Assembly (NCBI GenBank): GCA_045627045.1
Contig: JAZQMY010000011.1
Span: 1-64,000, forward strand
Direction of reading: 5' to 3'
DNA length: 64,000 nt
DNA from: SIG351 sp045627045
GTDB lineage: Bacteria > Bacillota > Clostridia > HGM11327
This document shows, in pieces, positions 42,225 to 50,173 of the stretch (the first letter of the stretch is position 1; each line of letters begins with the position of its first letter). Position numbers and translations under genes: made by a program. The notes below the pieces were generated by a model. It did no database searches and was not told the origin of the DNA. It saw only the letters and a list, made by a program, of their open reading frames with translations.

Positions 42225-43778
42225 TCAGTTTGCGTTGTAGTATTCCTCGAGCTTTGCCATATCAAAGTCGCCGTCAATCATCATGATATCATCTAACATA
42301 CGATAGATTCTTCTCTCGAGTGTATTTTCACCGACGATAAGTGAATCAAATACGAAGAACTTTCTCAGGTCAGCCTTGAACTTCTTTGTAACCTTTGTGG
42401 ATTCTTCGAAGTTGAGAACTGCGGTGAATGTGTTTTCGCTGAGATCAACTGTGAAGAGGAAATGCTTCCATGTCTGTCCTGAAGATGTTTCCTTCAATTC
42501 CTGAATGGCCAATTCATCAATGTATTTTCTGTTCTCATCGAAGAACAAGAGAGCCATATGTGCGTTCTTTACCCAAAGCTGGAAGAAAGGCTTTCCGGGC
42601 TCATAGCTGTCAAGGATAAGAAGTTCATCGCAATAGTTATCGTTTGAGAGGAACCACTGGCTGAAAGAGAACTTATCTGAATGAGTGAGATTGCTCAGCT
42701 TGAAAGTGCCGTAGCCAAGCTCACCGCAGAAGCCTCTTACACCGTTTGAATATCGTTTGAGTCTTCCTGATTCAACTGTGAACGGCTTGCCGCCATCGGG
42801 ATCGTTGTAGGATTCCTCCTCTTCTTCGAAGCCGAGTCTGAACATGATCTGATCAGCAGGAACATAGTCTGTGATGTAGCCCTTTTCACCTTTTTTCTTT
42901 TCAGGGAAAGACTGGAATGTTTTTACAGGCGGATAGAGTTTAACTCTGTCCTTTATTCCTGCGTCTTCGAAAATGCCGACAGGCATCTGTGATGCAAAGC
43001 CATCAGGATCAAATTCAGGAGCCTTGATGCCGAATGCGTGAAGAACGATAGCCGGGAAGTCTCTCATGCAAACCTCACCGATTTGGCCTGGCATAACTGT
43101 CTTACCTGATACGCCGAGGAATACGAGCTTTTCACCGTCTGTCCAACCACCGTGGCTGTGCTTTGGCGTGCCGCCGTGATCTGCCGTAACGATGAAGAGC
43201 GTATCTTCCATACGGTCATACTGTTTGTACTTTGCAATAATCCTGCCGAGAAGTCCGTCGCAGTGTGATATTCTGTTAAGATGCTCCTGTGTGCCGTAGC
43301 CGTATGTGTGACCTGCACCGTCAACACTGTCGAACTGAACAAAGAGGAATTTAGGATCTTTTTCGTCAAGATAGTTTTCAAGTCTGCCGACAAGTTCATC
43401 ATCGTGCCCGCCGTCGAGCTTATTTGCACCGCCCGTTGGTGAAATAATATTAAATGCAATAGGAGACCAATCAGTAAATGCCGCTGTCTCTGCATCCGGG
43501 AATGCTTCACGGATGTAACCGAAAAGTGTCGGAAGTCCTTCGATAGGATGCATATCAGCGTTTGTGAGCTTGTGAACTTCAGGTCTTGCACCTGTGAGCA
43601 TAGAGGTCCAGCATTCTGCGCTTATTGTAGGTCTTGAAGCGAGGGCAACGTGTGTTGTTGCGCCGTTTTTGAAAAGTTCGTCCATAACCGGTGTCTCTGC
43701 ATTCTTGCAGAAAGCACCCATACCGTCAATTCCAAGCATGAAAACACGCTTGTATGCGCCAAAAGATTTTATCATATC
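42225..43778 (-). CDS. Alkaline-phosphatase-superfamily phosphodiesterase with C-terminal lectin-like domain
   Basis: A 517-residue protein. The ATG at 43778 with AAAGGA is chosen; a longer frame begins at a TTG that is itself the -35 box of the promoter. Residues 1-290 show the nucleotide pyrophosphatase/phosphodiesterase metal set: FMLGIDGMG (Asp), SRPTISAECWTSMLTG (Thr), QFDSVDGAGHTYG (Asp, His), VTADHGG (Asp, His) and KHSHGGWT (His). Residues ~330-500 form a LamG-like beta-sandwich (SFSQWFLSNDN; FFQLWVKNAHMALLFFDE). No signal peptide. It would cleave phosphodiesters or pyrophosphates in the cytosol; the substrate is unknown. Confidence 0.85.
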   Translation of the reverse strand, partial: DMIKSFGAYKRVFMLGIDGMGAFCKNAETPVMDELFKNGATTHVALASRPTISAECWTSMLTGARPEVHKLTNADMHPIEGLPTLFGYIREAFPDAETAAFTDWSPIAFNIISPTGGANKLDGGHDDELVGRLENYLDEKDPKFLFVQFDSVDGAGHTYGYGTQEHLNRISHCDGLLGRIIAKYKQYDRMEDTLFIVTADHGGTPKHSHGGWTDGEKLVFLGVSGKTVMPGQIGEVCMRDFPAIVLHAFGIKAPEFDPDGFASQMPVGIFEDAGIKDRVKLYPPVKTFQSFPEKKKGEKGYITDYVPADQIMFRLGFEEEEESYNDPDGGKPFTVESGRLKRYSNGVRGFCGELGYGTFKLSNLTHSDKFSFSQWFLSNDNYCDELLILDSYEPGKPFFQLWVKNAHMALLFFDENRKYIDELAIQELKETSSGQTWKHFLFTVDLSENTFTAVLNFEESTKVTKKFKADLRKFFVFDSLIVGENTLERRIYRMLDDIMMIDGDFDMAKLEEYYNAN

Positions 43779-43815
43779 AGTAATGTCCTTTCCTAAAATA
43801 TCTTTTGATATTTCT

Positions 43816-43844
43816 ATTATAGCATAAGAAGTCTTTTTTTTCAA
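43816..43844 (-). promoter_or_regulatory. Promoter of the phosphodiesterase gene
   Basis: On the minus strand TTGAAA (43844-43839), 17 bases, TATAAT (43821-43816). It lies inside the longer open frame and fixes the start downstream of it. Confidence 0.8.
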
Positions 43845-43895
43845 TTAAATAAATTTTTTTCGAAAAATATATACCTTAAAATAAGATTATTTCTG

Positions 43896-43924
43896 TTGAA
43901 AAATGCTCTGAAATGTGATAAAAT
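43896..43924 (+). promoter_or_regulatory. Promoter of the phosphopantetheinyl transferase gene
   Basis: TTGAAA (43896-43901), 17 bases, TAAAAT (43919-43924). Confidence 0.65.
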
Positions 43925-43949
43925 ATAGAAAAGAAACGGAGGAATGATT

Positions 43950-44654
43950 ATGGAAGAGAAAATAGACCTGACACAGATTTTTGCGGCAGATGTATCCTGC
44001 CTTGAAAGCAGCGAGCTTTATTATGAGGCATATGATTCCGTTTCCGACAGAAGAAGAGAGAAGACCGACCGTTACCTCCGGGCGAGGGACCGATTTACAT
44101 CTCTCGGAGCCGAGGTATTGCTTTACTATGCCGTCTGGAAAAGATTCGGCGTGAAACTGAAGCCTCAGATAGGACAGAGATTGGACGGCAAGCCTTTTTT
44201 TACTGACTTTGATCTGAAATTCAATTTGTCTCATTCGGGAAGCTATGTTCTTTGTGCCGTTTCTGACAAAGAAGTAGGATGCGATATAGAAAAATGTCGT
44301 AATGCCGACACTGAGCTTGCAAGGCGCTTTTTCAACAAGTCAGAGTATGAGCATATTCTTTCGGCACAAACGGAAGAAGAGAAAAATATCCTATTTTTCA
44401 GATATTGGACTCTCAAGGAAAGCTTCATCAAGGCAACTGGCATAGGAATGAGGATAGGCCTTGACAGCTTCAGGATTGTACTTGGAGACGAGATCACCGT
44501 TCAGCAGAATGTCAGCAATAACAAGTTCTTTTTCAGAGAATATGGCTCTGTTGAGGGATACAGATGCGCCATTTGCTCCGAAGCCGAAGTTAGCGGTACG
44601 GAGATTGAATTCGTTGATTTAAGAAGCGTTCTTTCAGACAGAATAAAGCATTGA
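43950..44654 (+). CDS. 4'-phosphopantetheinyl transferase (Sfp type)
   Basis: A 234-residue enzyme that transfers phosphopantetheine from CoA to carrier proteins. The ATG at 43950 is six bases after GGAGGA; ATG 43944 abuts the ribosome site. Signature motifs are GKPFFTDFDLKFNLSHSG, VGCDIEKCR (Mg2+ ligands Asp and Glu) and FFRYWTLKESFIKATG (WxxKEA-like). The Sfp group has a broad substrate range and commonly activates peptide or polyketide synthases, but no such synthase lies in this window, so it may serve fatty acid ACP or a distant cluster. Confidence 0.9.
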   Translation: MEEKIDLTQIFAADVSCLESSELYYEAYDSVSDRRREKTDRYLRARDRFTSLGAEVLLYYAVWKRFGVKLKPQIGQRLDGKPFFTDFDLKFNLSHSGSYVLCAVSDKEVGCDIEKCRNADTELARRFFNKSEYEHILSAQTEEEKNILFFRYWTLKESFIKATGIGMRIGLDSFRIVLGDEITVQQNVSNNKFFFREYGSVEGYRCAICSEAEVSGTEIEFVDLRSVLSDRIKH

Positions 44655-44727
44655 AGAGACAAAAATCCTACGGAAGTATTGTTTGAATGCTGAATTTTCA
44701 AAAAATAAATTCCGTCTTAATATACTA

Positions 44728-44756
44728 TTTACTTTTTTCAGATTATTTGATATAAT
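44728..44756 (+). promoter_or_regulatory. Promoter of the LRR lipoprotein gene
   Basis: TTTACT (44728-44733), 17 bases, TATAAT (44751-44756). Confidence 0.65.
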
Positions 44757-44808
44757 ATATATATTAAAAAGCATTTATAATGCTGTAATATAAGAAAGGA
44801 TTTTATTT

Positions 44809-45873
44809 ATGAAAAGATTGACAAAAATTGCAGTTCTTTTCCTTGCTGTGATTATGATTGCAAGTTTGTTCTCAGGCTGCACCCCTGCTGAAACAGCAGA
44901 GCCTACCAAAGAACCCGAAGTTACTCCAACTCCGGAAGCAACAGCAACTCCGGTGCCGACAAGCGCTGTTAAACCTAGCCCAACGCCTACGCCGGAGCCT
45001 ACACCTACACCCAATCCGGCATCATTGTATACATGGGATTACGTTGTAATCAATGATGCAGGTGATATTTGCCCTTCAATCGTACTAAAAGATGGCGTTG
45101 ACCCGAAATACATTACAGAGGTTGTTGTACCTGCGGAGATTGACGGACATAAGGTGACTGTCATTGCAGATGACCTTTTAGGCTCAAGGAGTGTCTGGAC
45201 TATCGAATATACAAATGAAGAAGGTCAGATGCATAGTTGGCAGTGCAGACAGGGTCTTTGCACGCTTTATGAAGAAGGCGTTTGGTCGGATCCTTACTGT
45301 TGCGTAAGAAAGATTACTTTCCCTGATACTGTTGAATACTTTACCGGCAATATATTCTGGTTCGGTTGCTCAGGACTCAAAGAAATTGTTTTTGAAGGTA
45401 CAGAGAATATTAAGCACATAGGTCGCTGCGCATTTGACACAACTAATGCGTTAGTAAACCTCTGTAGGGCTAATGATGGATATTTCGTGGTAAACGGTGA
45501 ACTTATCGCTTGTATGCCTGCAAATGATATCGTATTCCCGGCAGATGTTAAGAGAACATCAGATGCTATATTCCATATTTCTGCATATAAAGAACTTTAC
45601 AATATCAAGGTAAAGTCAATAAGAATCAATGACGGTTGCGAGTATATTGACAGATATCTTACTGAGTGGATTGTTGATAACGATGGCAAGACTGCTCTCA
45701 AGGACCTTTATATTCCGGCTTCAGTAACGTATATGGATCCTGATATGTTCTGGTGGACAAGCTACAACCAGTTCAATGTTCACGTTGTTGAAGGCTCATA
45801 TGCTGACGAGTATCTCAAGAACTACTATGGTGTTGGCTGGGATCCTGAAAAGATTATTTACGATATGGAATAA
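44809..45873 (+). CDS. Lipoprotein with BspA-type leucine-rich repeats
   Basis: A 354-residue lipoprotein. The signal ends in the lipobox FSGC near residue 24; a Thr/Pro linker (PTPTPEPTPTPNP) reaches to ~70. The rest resembles BspA-like LRR_5 repeats, which alternate strand cores such as ITEVVVPAEIDGHKVTVIAD, VRKITFPDTVEYF, LKEIVFEGTENIKHI and LKDLYIPASVTYM. Such surface LRR proteins commonly bind host or food polymers, though none is defined here. It is monocistronic, between a promoter and a hairpin terminator. Confidence 0.82.
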   Translation: MKRLTKIAVLFLAVIMIASLFSGCTPAETAEPTKEPEVTPTPEATATPVPTSAVKPSPTPTPEPTPTPNPASLYTWDYVVINDAGDICPSIVLKDGVDPKYITEVVVPAEIDGHKVTVIADDLLGSRSVWTIEYTNEEGQMHSWQCRQGLCTLYEEGVWSDPYCCVRKITFPDTVEYFTGNIFWFGCSGLKEIVFEGTENIKHIGRCAFDTTNALVNLCRANDGYFVVNGELIACMPANDIVFPADVKRTSDAIFHISAYKELYNIKVKSIRINDGCEYIDRYLTEWIVDNDGKTALKDLYIPASVTYMDPDMFWWTSYNQFNVHVVEGSYADEYLKNYYGVGWDPEKIIYDME

Positions 45874-45896
45874 TCCGAAAAAATGGAATTCATTCA

Positions 45897-45927
45897 AAGG
45901 CTTTGCCGTTTGGCAGAGCCTTTTTTG
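45897..45927 (+). terminator. Terminator after the LRR lipoprotein gene
   Basis: AAGGCTTTGCC (45897-45907) pairs with GGCAGAGCCTT (45912-45922), with one mismatch, followed by a T-run. Confidence 0.88.
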
Positions 45928-45949
45928 TATAAAAAATTCCTGCTTACAC

Positions 45950-45978
45950 TTGAAAAAAGAGGCGAGATATGATAAAAT
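45950..45978 (+). promoter_or_regulatory. Promoter of the GH3 gene
   Basis: TTGAAA (45950-45955), 17 bases, TAAAAT (45973-45978). Confidence 0.7.
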
Positions 45979-46009
45979 AATTTCAATAAATAAAAGAAAG
46001 GCTAACTAT

Positions 46010-48520
46010 ATGAAGTACAAAGATACATCATTGCCGATTTCTGAAAGAGTGGAAGACCTCGTTTCGAGAATGACGCTTAAAGAAAAGCTTATGGTTATCA
46101 TCGAGACCTCAAAGGAAAACGAGAGACTCGGTATTCCTAAATATTATCACGGAAATGAAGCACTTCACGGCGTGGTCCGTCCTGCAAAATCAACTGTATT
46201 CCCGCAGGCGATTGGATTTGGCTCAATGTTTGATCCGGAGCTGCTCGAGGTGATCGCTGACGCTATTTCCGATGAATCAAGAGCAGTGCATCATCACGGA
46301 AGAGGAACGTTTGTTTCCGAAGAGCTTTTTGACGGAAGATACAACGGACTTCTTACCTTCTGGTCACCTGACCTCAATGTCTGCCGCGACCCGAGATGGG
46401 GAAGAACCGGTGAGACCTACGGCGAGGATCCTTACCTTGCAGGCAAGAACGGTGCATCGTTCGTAAGAGGAATTCAGGGCAAGCACCCTAAATATCTTAA
46501 AGCTGTTTCAACGCCGAAGCATTTTACGGGAAACAACGAAGAGCACAACCGTTTCTCCTGCAACGCCGTAATGAGCGAAAAGTCATTGCGTGAGTATTAT
46601 CTCAAGCCGTTCAGAATCGCAGTTGAAGAGGGACATCCGGAGGCCGTCATGGCGGCTTACAATGCCATCAACGGACTTCCTTGCCATGAGAACCATCGCT
46701 TGCTTACGGACATTCTCCGCGGCGAATGGGGCTTTGACGGGTATGTAGTGTCTGACTGCAGTGCAATAGCCCGTATGTGGGATTCTCATCACAGATATGA
46801 TCAGCCTGAGGATGCGGCATCTGCGGCAATGAATGCAGGTGTCGACCTTGAATGCGGGAGCTTCAGCCCATATGAGCATTTTTATTATGAATTTCTTGAA
46901 AAGCAGATCGCAGACGGCAAAACCACCGAAGAAAGAATCACACAGGCTTGCACAAGAGTTCTTACTGCTAGATTCAAGCTCGGTCAGTTCGATCCGGATG
47001 AGGACAATCCGTTCTCTAAAATCCCGATTACCGTTGTCGGATGTGAAAAGCACAAGAATCTTGCATATGTTTCGGCAACCGAGTCAATAGTCCTGCTGAA
47101 AAATAACGGTATCCTTCCTCTTGATAACACGAAGAAGGTCGCAGTTGTCGGCAACAACGCCGATATCTGTCAGTTCGGAGATTACAGCGGCAAGCCTTAC
47201 AATGAGCCTGTAAGCCCTCTTGCAGGTCTGAAGAAAACAGCAGGAGACAAAATCAAATTTGTTGAGTGGACATGGCACCCGAAGGATTCATATGAAGTTA
47301 TCAAGGATAAATTCCTGATGACTGAGGATGGTCAGCCCGGTCTTAAAGGCGAATACTTCGGAAACACTGCTTTCCTCGGAAAATATAACGTTCGTACGGA
47401 CGCTGCAATCGATTTTGCTTGGAGAAATCAGATGCCTGACTCATATGTAACGACTCCGCAGTATGCTATCCGCTGGACAGGCTTTGTTTGCCCGGATAAG
47501 AGTGGCGTGTATATGTTCAAGCTTACGTATTCAGGCAATGCTCCTTGTGAGCTTCCTGAGATCACGATAGACGGAAGAAAGCTCGGCACACAGTTTGCCA
47601 TAACGTTTGAGGGCGGCAAAAAGTATCCTGTCGTTGTTGAGTACAGAAAAGCAGATGAGAATCCTTCCGTTAAGCTTGAATGGTCAATGCCCGATGATGC
47701 AAACGCCGATCCTTTTGCGGCAGAATGCGAAGCTGCAAAGAATGCTGACGTTACAGTTGCGGTAGTCGGACTCGGAACAAATTACGAATGCGAGGGAAGA
47801 GACAAGGATACTCTCAATCTTCCTCCGGAGCAGGAAGAGCTTCTCCGCAGACTTTTTGAGGTCAGCAAGAATGTAATAACAGTTCTTGTAAACGGAAGCC
47901 CTGTAACTGTGCCCGAGATTCACGATGGCTCTGCTGCAGTGATAGAGGCATGGTATCCAGGTGAACAGGGCGGAAGAGCTCTTGCAGATATTCTTTATGG
48001 AAACGTTGTTCCTTCGGGAAGACTCTGCGCAACTTTCCCATTCACGGTGGATGACTTGCCTGCGTTTGACGATTATGAGATGTCTCACGGCAGAACATAT
48101 ATGTATAGCCGTAAGAAGCCTCTGTATCCATTTGGATTCGGACTTTCATATAATGAGTACAAATACTCGAATATAAGCATAAAGGCTTCTGAGAATGGTT
48201 TCACGGCCTCTGTAGACGTGACCAATCTCGGCTCACGAACAGGCGACGAAGTTGTTCAGGTTTATCTTGACAGCGCAGGCATGGAGTCACAGCCTTTCTT
48301 CAGATTGGTTCGATTCAAGAGAACAAAGCTTGCGGCAGGAGAAACAAAGACCGTTTCCTTTGAGCTGAATAAGGATTGCTTTGTGCTCTATAATGATGAG
48401 GGCAAGGAGTTCGATGCAAAGGGCATATTCAAACTTTACATCGGCGGTTCACTTCCAACGGAAAGAAGTCTTGAGCTAGGCGCTTCGGAATGGCAGGAAG
48501 CAGAGCTTGAGCTGAAGTAA
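46010..48520 (+). CDS. Glycoside hydrolase family 3 with PA14 domain (beta-glucosidase-like)
   Basis: An 836-residue GH3 enzyme. The ATG at 46010 follows AAAGG; the longer frame reads back through a terminator and promoter. The N-terminal TIM barrel shows GIPKYYHGNEALHGV, NVCRDPRWGRTGETYGEDP, VSTPKHFTGNNEEHNR, and the nucleophile Asp in GYVVSDCSAI. The second domain has SIVLLKNNGILPLD. A PA14 insert (~440-560: GLKGEYFGNTAF, KSGVYMFKLTYSGNAP) lies between the parts of that domain. A fibronectin-III-like C-terminus follows (VTNLGSRTGDEVVQVYL). No signal peptide, so it probably cleaves imported oligosaccharides. It could be a beta-glucosidase or beta-xylosidase; the specificity cannot be told. 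Confidence 0.93.
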   Translation: MKYKDTSLPISERVEDLVSRMTLKEKLMVIIETSKENERLGIPKYYHGNEALHGVVRPAKSTVFPQAIGFGSMFDPELLEVIADAISDESRAVHHHGRGTFVSEELFDGRYNGLLTFWSPDLNVCRDPRWGRTGETYGEDPYLAGKNGASFVRGIQGKHPKYLKAVSTPKHFTGNNEEHNRFSCNAVMSEKSLREYYLKPFRIAVEEGHPEAVMAAYNAINGLPCHENHRLLTDILRGEWGFDGYVVSDCSAIARMWDSHHRYDQPEDAASAAMNAGVDLECGSFSPYEHFYYEFLEKQIADGKTTEERITQACTRVLTARFKLGQFDPDEDNPFSKIPITVVGCEKHKNLAYVSATESIVLLKNNGILPLDNTKKVAVVGNNADICQFGDYSGKPYNEPVSPLAGLKKTAGDKIKFVEWTWHPKDSYEVIKDKFLMTEDGQPGLKGEYFGNTAFLGKYNVRTDAAIDFAWRNQMPDSYVTTPQYAIRWTGFVCPDKSGVYMFKLTYSGNAPCELPEITIDGRKLGTQFAITFEGGKKYPVVVEYRKADENPSVKLEWSMPDDANADPFAAECEAAKNADVTVAVVGLGTNYECEGRDKDTLNLPPEQEELLRRLFEVSKNVITVLVNGSPVTVPEIHDGSAAVIEAWYPGEQGGRALADILYGNVVPSGRLCATFPFTVDDLPAFDDYEMSHGRTYMYSRKKPLYPFGFGLSYNEYKYSNISIKASENGFTASVDVTNLGSRTGDEVVQVYLDSAGMESQPFFRLVRFKRTKLAAGETKTVSFELNKDCFVLYNDEGKEFDAKGIFKLYIGGSLPTERSLELGASEWQEAELELK

Positions 48521-48541
48521 TTAATCATTGAAATCAAATAT

Positions 48542-48586
48542 CCCACCGAATGGATATTATTATCCGTGCGGTGGGGTTATTTTTTA
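48542..48586 (+). terminator. Terminator after the GH3 gene
   Basis: CCCACCG (48542-48548) pairs with CGGTGGG (48569-48575); the inner GGATA/TATCC also pairs, and a T-run follows. Confidence 0.85.
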
Positions 48587-48640
48587 CCGAAAAATGAAAC
48601 TCGTGGGGAAGAAGCTCTCTGTGAAGAATAAGAATATAAA

Positions 48641-48668
48641 AAAACCGAGGTCAAACCTCGGTTTTATC
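48641..48668. terminator. Bidirectional terminator
   Basis: AAAACCGAGGT (48641-48651) and ACCTCGGTTTT (48655-48665) form a perfect 11-bp stem. It serves mainly the minus-strand surface protein gene. Confidence 0.88.
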
Positions 48669-48731
48669 TTGCTTAGAGATTTAGCTCATCGCAAACACAT
48701 ACATTACTTCTCTCAATGTGTGTTTTATGGA

Positions 48732-49775
48732 TTATGCCTTCTTCTTAAGAAGAGCGAAAGCAGCGAGTGCTACGATAGCAACTGCTTCAACAATCATGAT
48801 AACAATAGAAGTTGTGCTTGTAACGGGAACTTCCTTGGTAACTTCAACTTCCTTGATTACTTCTTTAATTTCAGGTGTCGGAGTAGGTGTCGGCTCAGGT
48901 ACGAAACCAACTGCTTCATCAACAACGTGAGCGATTGTAGCCTTTCTGTTGTTAACGAGGATAACGCTCTGATCTACGTAGAAGCCCCAGTTACCCATGT
49001 TAACGATAACGAGGTTACGATCTGTTTCATCACCGTCGCCCTGTCTAGCTTCGCCTCTGCAGATACCGAGGTTGAAGTAGATGTTCTTGCCATCAACTGA
49101 TACCAAGTTGATCGGGTAAGAAGCTTCAATTGTAACGATCTTGCTAGCTTCATCAAAACCCCAAGCGTACTTGTCAGCGATGTCAGCGAAGTTTGTAGGA
49201 TAATCCGGTACCAAATCATGCTGATAGATGCAGTTAAGGAACTCGTTGTCTTCTGTCTGGTAAGCAAGAGCCTGGTAGAAGATGTTTTTTCCAACGTCTT
49301 CACCTGTTGCACCAGGGAAGCACTGGAAGATGATACCACCAGCAGGACCTGCAATGAAGTATTCCCAAGACGGGTTAAAGAAGTCGTTAACGTACTCTTC
49401 TACATGATACTGAACAGCAAAGTTGAAGCCGTTTGTCTCATCCCAAGATGCATAGAACTTGATAGAGTTCATAAGATCCTGCATTGTAGCCTGAACAGCC
49501 TTGAAGTTTGCTTCGTTAGCACTTTCATTATCGCCATCCTTGTGAGCACGATATGTAGCAAAGCAGTTCTTAGCGTTGAACTCGATGGGATCATATTCGT
49601 TATCACCGATCTTACCATCCTTAACAACCTTAGCAGCGTCAGCTTTTCTTACGTTGAACTCGAGGTCCCATGTATCAGGAGCAGCTGTTGTAGAGCGGCT
49701 TACTTCAGCAAATGCGCTTACAGAAATTGTAAGAGCAAGTACAAGAGCAAGAACTAATGTTAATGTTTTCTTCAT
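48732..49775 (-). CDS. Secreted, C-terminally membrane-anchored surface protein
   Basis: A 347-residue exported protein. The signal peptide is MKKTLTLVLALVLALTISVSAFA. A mainly beta domain follows (~30-290) with VKDGKIGDNEYDPIEF near the start, as in CBM9/DOMON-like folds, and many aromatic residues (YQHDLVPDYPTNF; NWGFYVDQSVILV). A PEPTPTPTPEIKEVIKEVEV linker leads to one membrane helix and a KKKA tail. Codon choice is very uniform (frequent AAC, GTA, CTT), which may mean high expression. It is monocistronic. I do not recognise a function; binding of a polymer or cofactor on the surface is possible. Confidence 0.7.
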   Translation of the reverse strand: MKKTLTLVLALVLALTISVSAFAEVSRSTTAAPDTWDLEFNVRKADAAKVVKDGKIGDNEYDPIEFNAKNCFATYRAHKDGDNESANEANFKAVQATMQDLMNSIKFYASWDETNGFNFAVQYHVEEYVNDFFNPSWEYFIAGPAGGIIFQCFPGATGEDVGKNIFYQALAYQTEDNEFLNCIYQHDLVPDYPTNFADIADKYAWGFDEASKIVTIEASYPINLVSVDGKNIYFNLGICRGEARQGDGDETDRNLVIVNMGNWGFYVDQSVILVNNRKATIAHVVDEAVGFVPEPTPTPTPEIKEVIKEVEVTKEVPVTSTTSIVIMIVEAVAIVALAAFALLKKKA

Positions 49776-50173
49776 GTTTTTACCTTCCTTTTAAATTTTT
49801 TGAGAAGTACAGTATGTTGGTTATCAGACACACAAAATTTTATGCTAATAAACAGTATAAAATTACTCTGTCTCCAATCCACAGTTATATTTTACCACAC
49901 TTTTCTAAAAAAAGGAAGTCCTTTTTTTATTTTTTTTGAATTTTTTTTGAATTTTTTGGTATGTTTACGTGATAATTAATCAATATTTTTATGCAATTTA
50001 CAAAAATTGTTCGTTTTTATTTCAAATTAAGGATGAAACGCGTTTTGTATTCAAAAAAGAGAAAATGTTTGTTCTTCCTTTTTTCTTATAAATATGTTAT
50101 AATATAGAAAATAAATAAGGATATTTATTCCATCTTAATTATCTGATTATTATATTGAAAGGACATAAAAAGA
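49776..50173. other. Divergent AT-rich intergenic region
   Basis: About 400 bases between the minus-strand surface protein and the plus-strand dehydrogenase operon. It holds T-rich tracts, a tandem TTTTTTTTGAA repeat (~49924-49959), a TAAAAT-like minus-strand -10 region near 49890, and the plus-strand promoter at 50075-50103. No RNA gene or small open frame with a ribosome site was recognised. Confidence 0.5.
50075..50103 (+). promoter_or_regulatory. Probable promoter of the molybdenum hydroxylase operon
   Basis: TTCCTT (50075-50080), 17 bases, TATAAT (50098-50103). The -35 is weak, suggesting activator dependence. Confidence 0.55.

Noticed and set aside
43779..43844. Longer N-terminus of the phosphodiesterase starting at a TTG
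   Set aside because: The TTG is part of a TTGAAA-17-TATAAT promoter lying inside that stretch.
45776..46009. Upstream extension of the GH3 frame by 78 codons
   Set aside because: It overlaps the end of the LRR lipoprotein gene, a hairpin terminator and a promoter; the ATG at 46010 has a ribosome site and begins the normal GH3 domain.
49218..49757. 179-codon plus-strand frame opposite the surface protein
   Set aside because: The minus-strand gene has a signal peptide, anchor and terminator; the plus frame has none of these.
49924..49959. Tandem T-rich repeat as a possible phase-variable tract
   Set aside because: It lies in a generally T-rich intergenic stretch, is imperfect, and is not placed between promoter elements that I could define.
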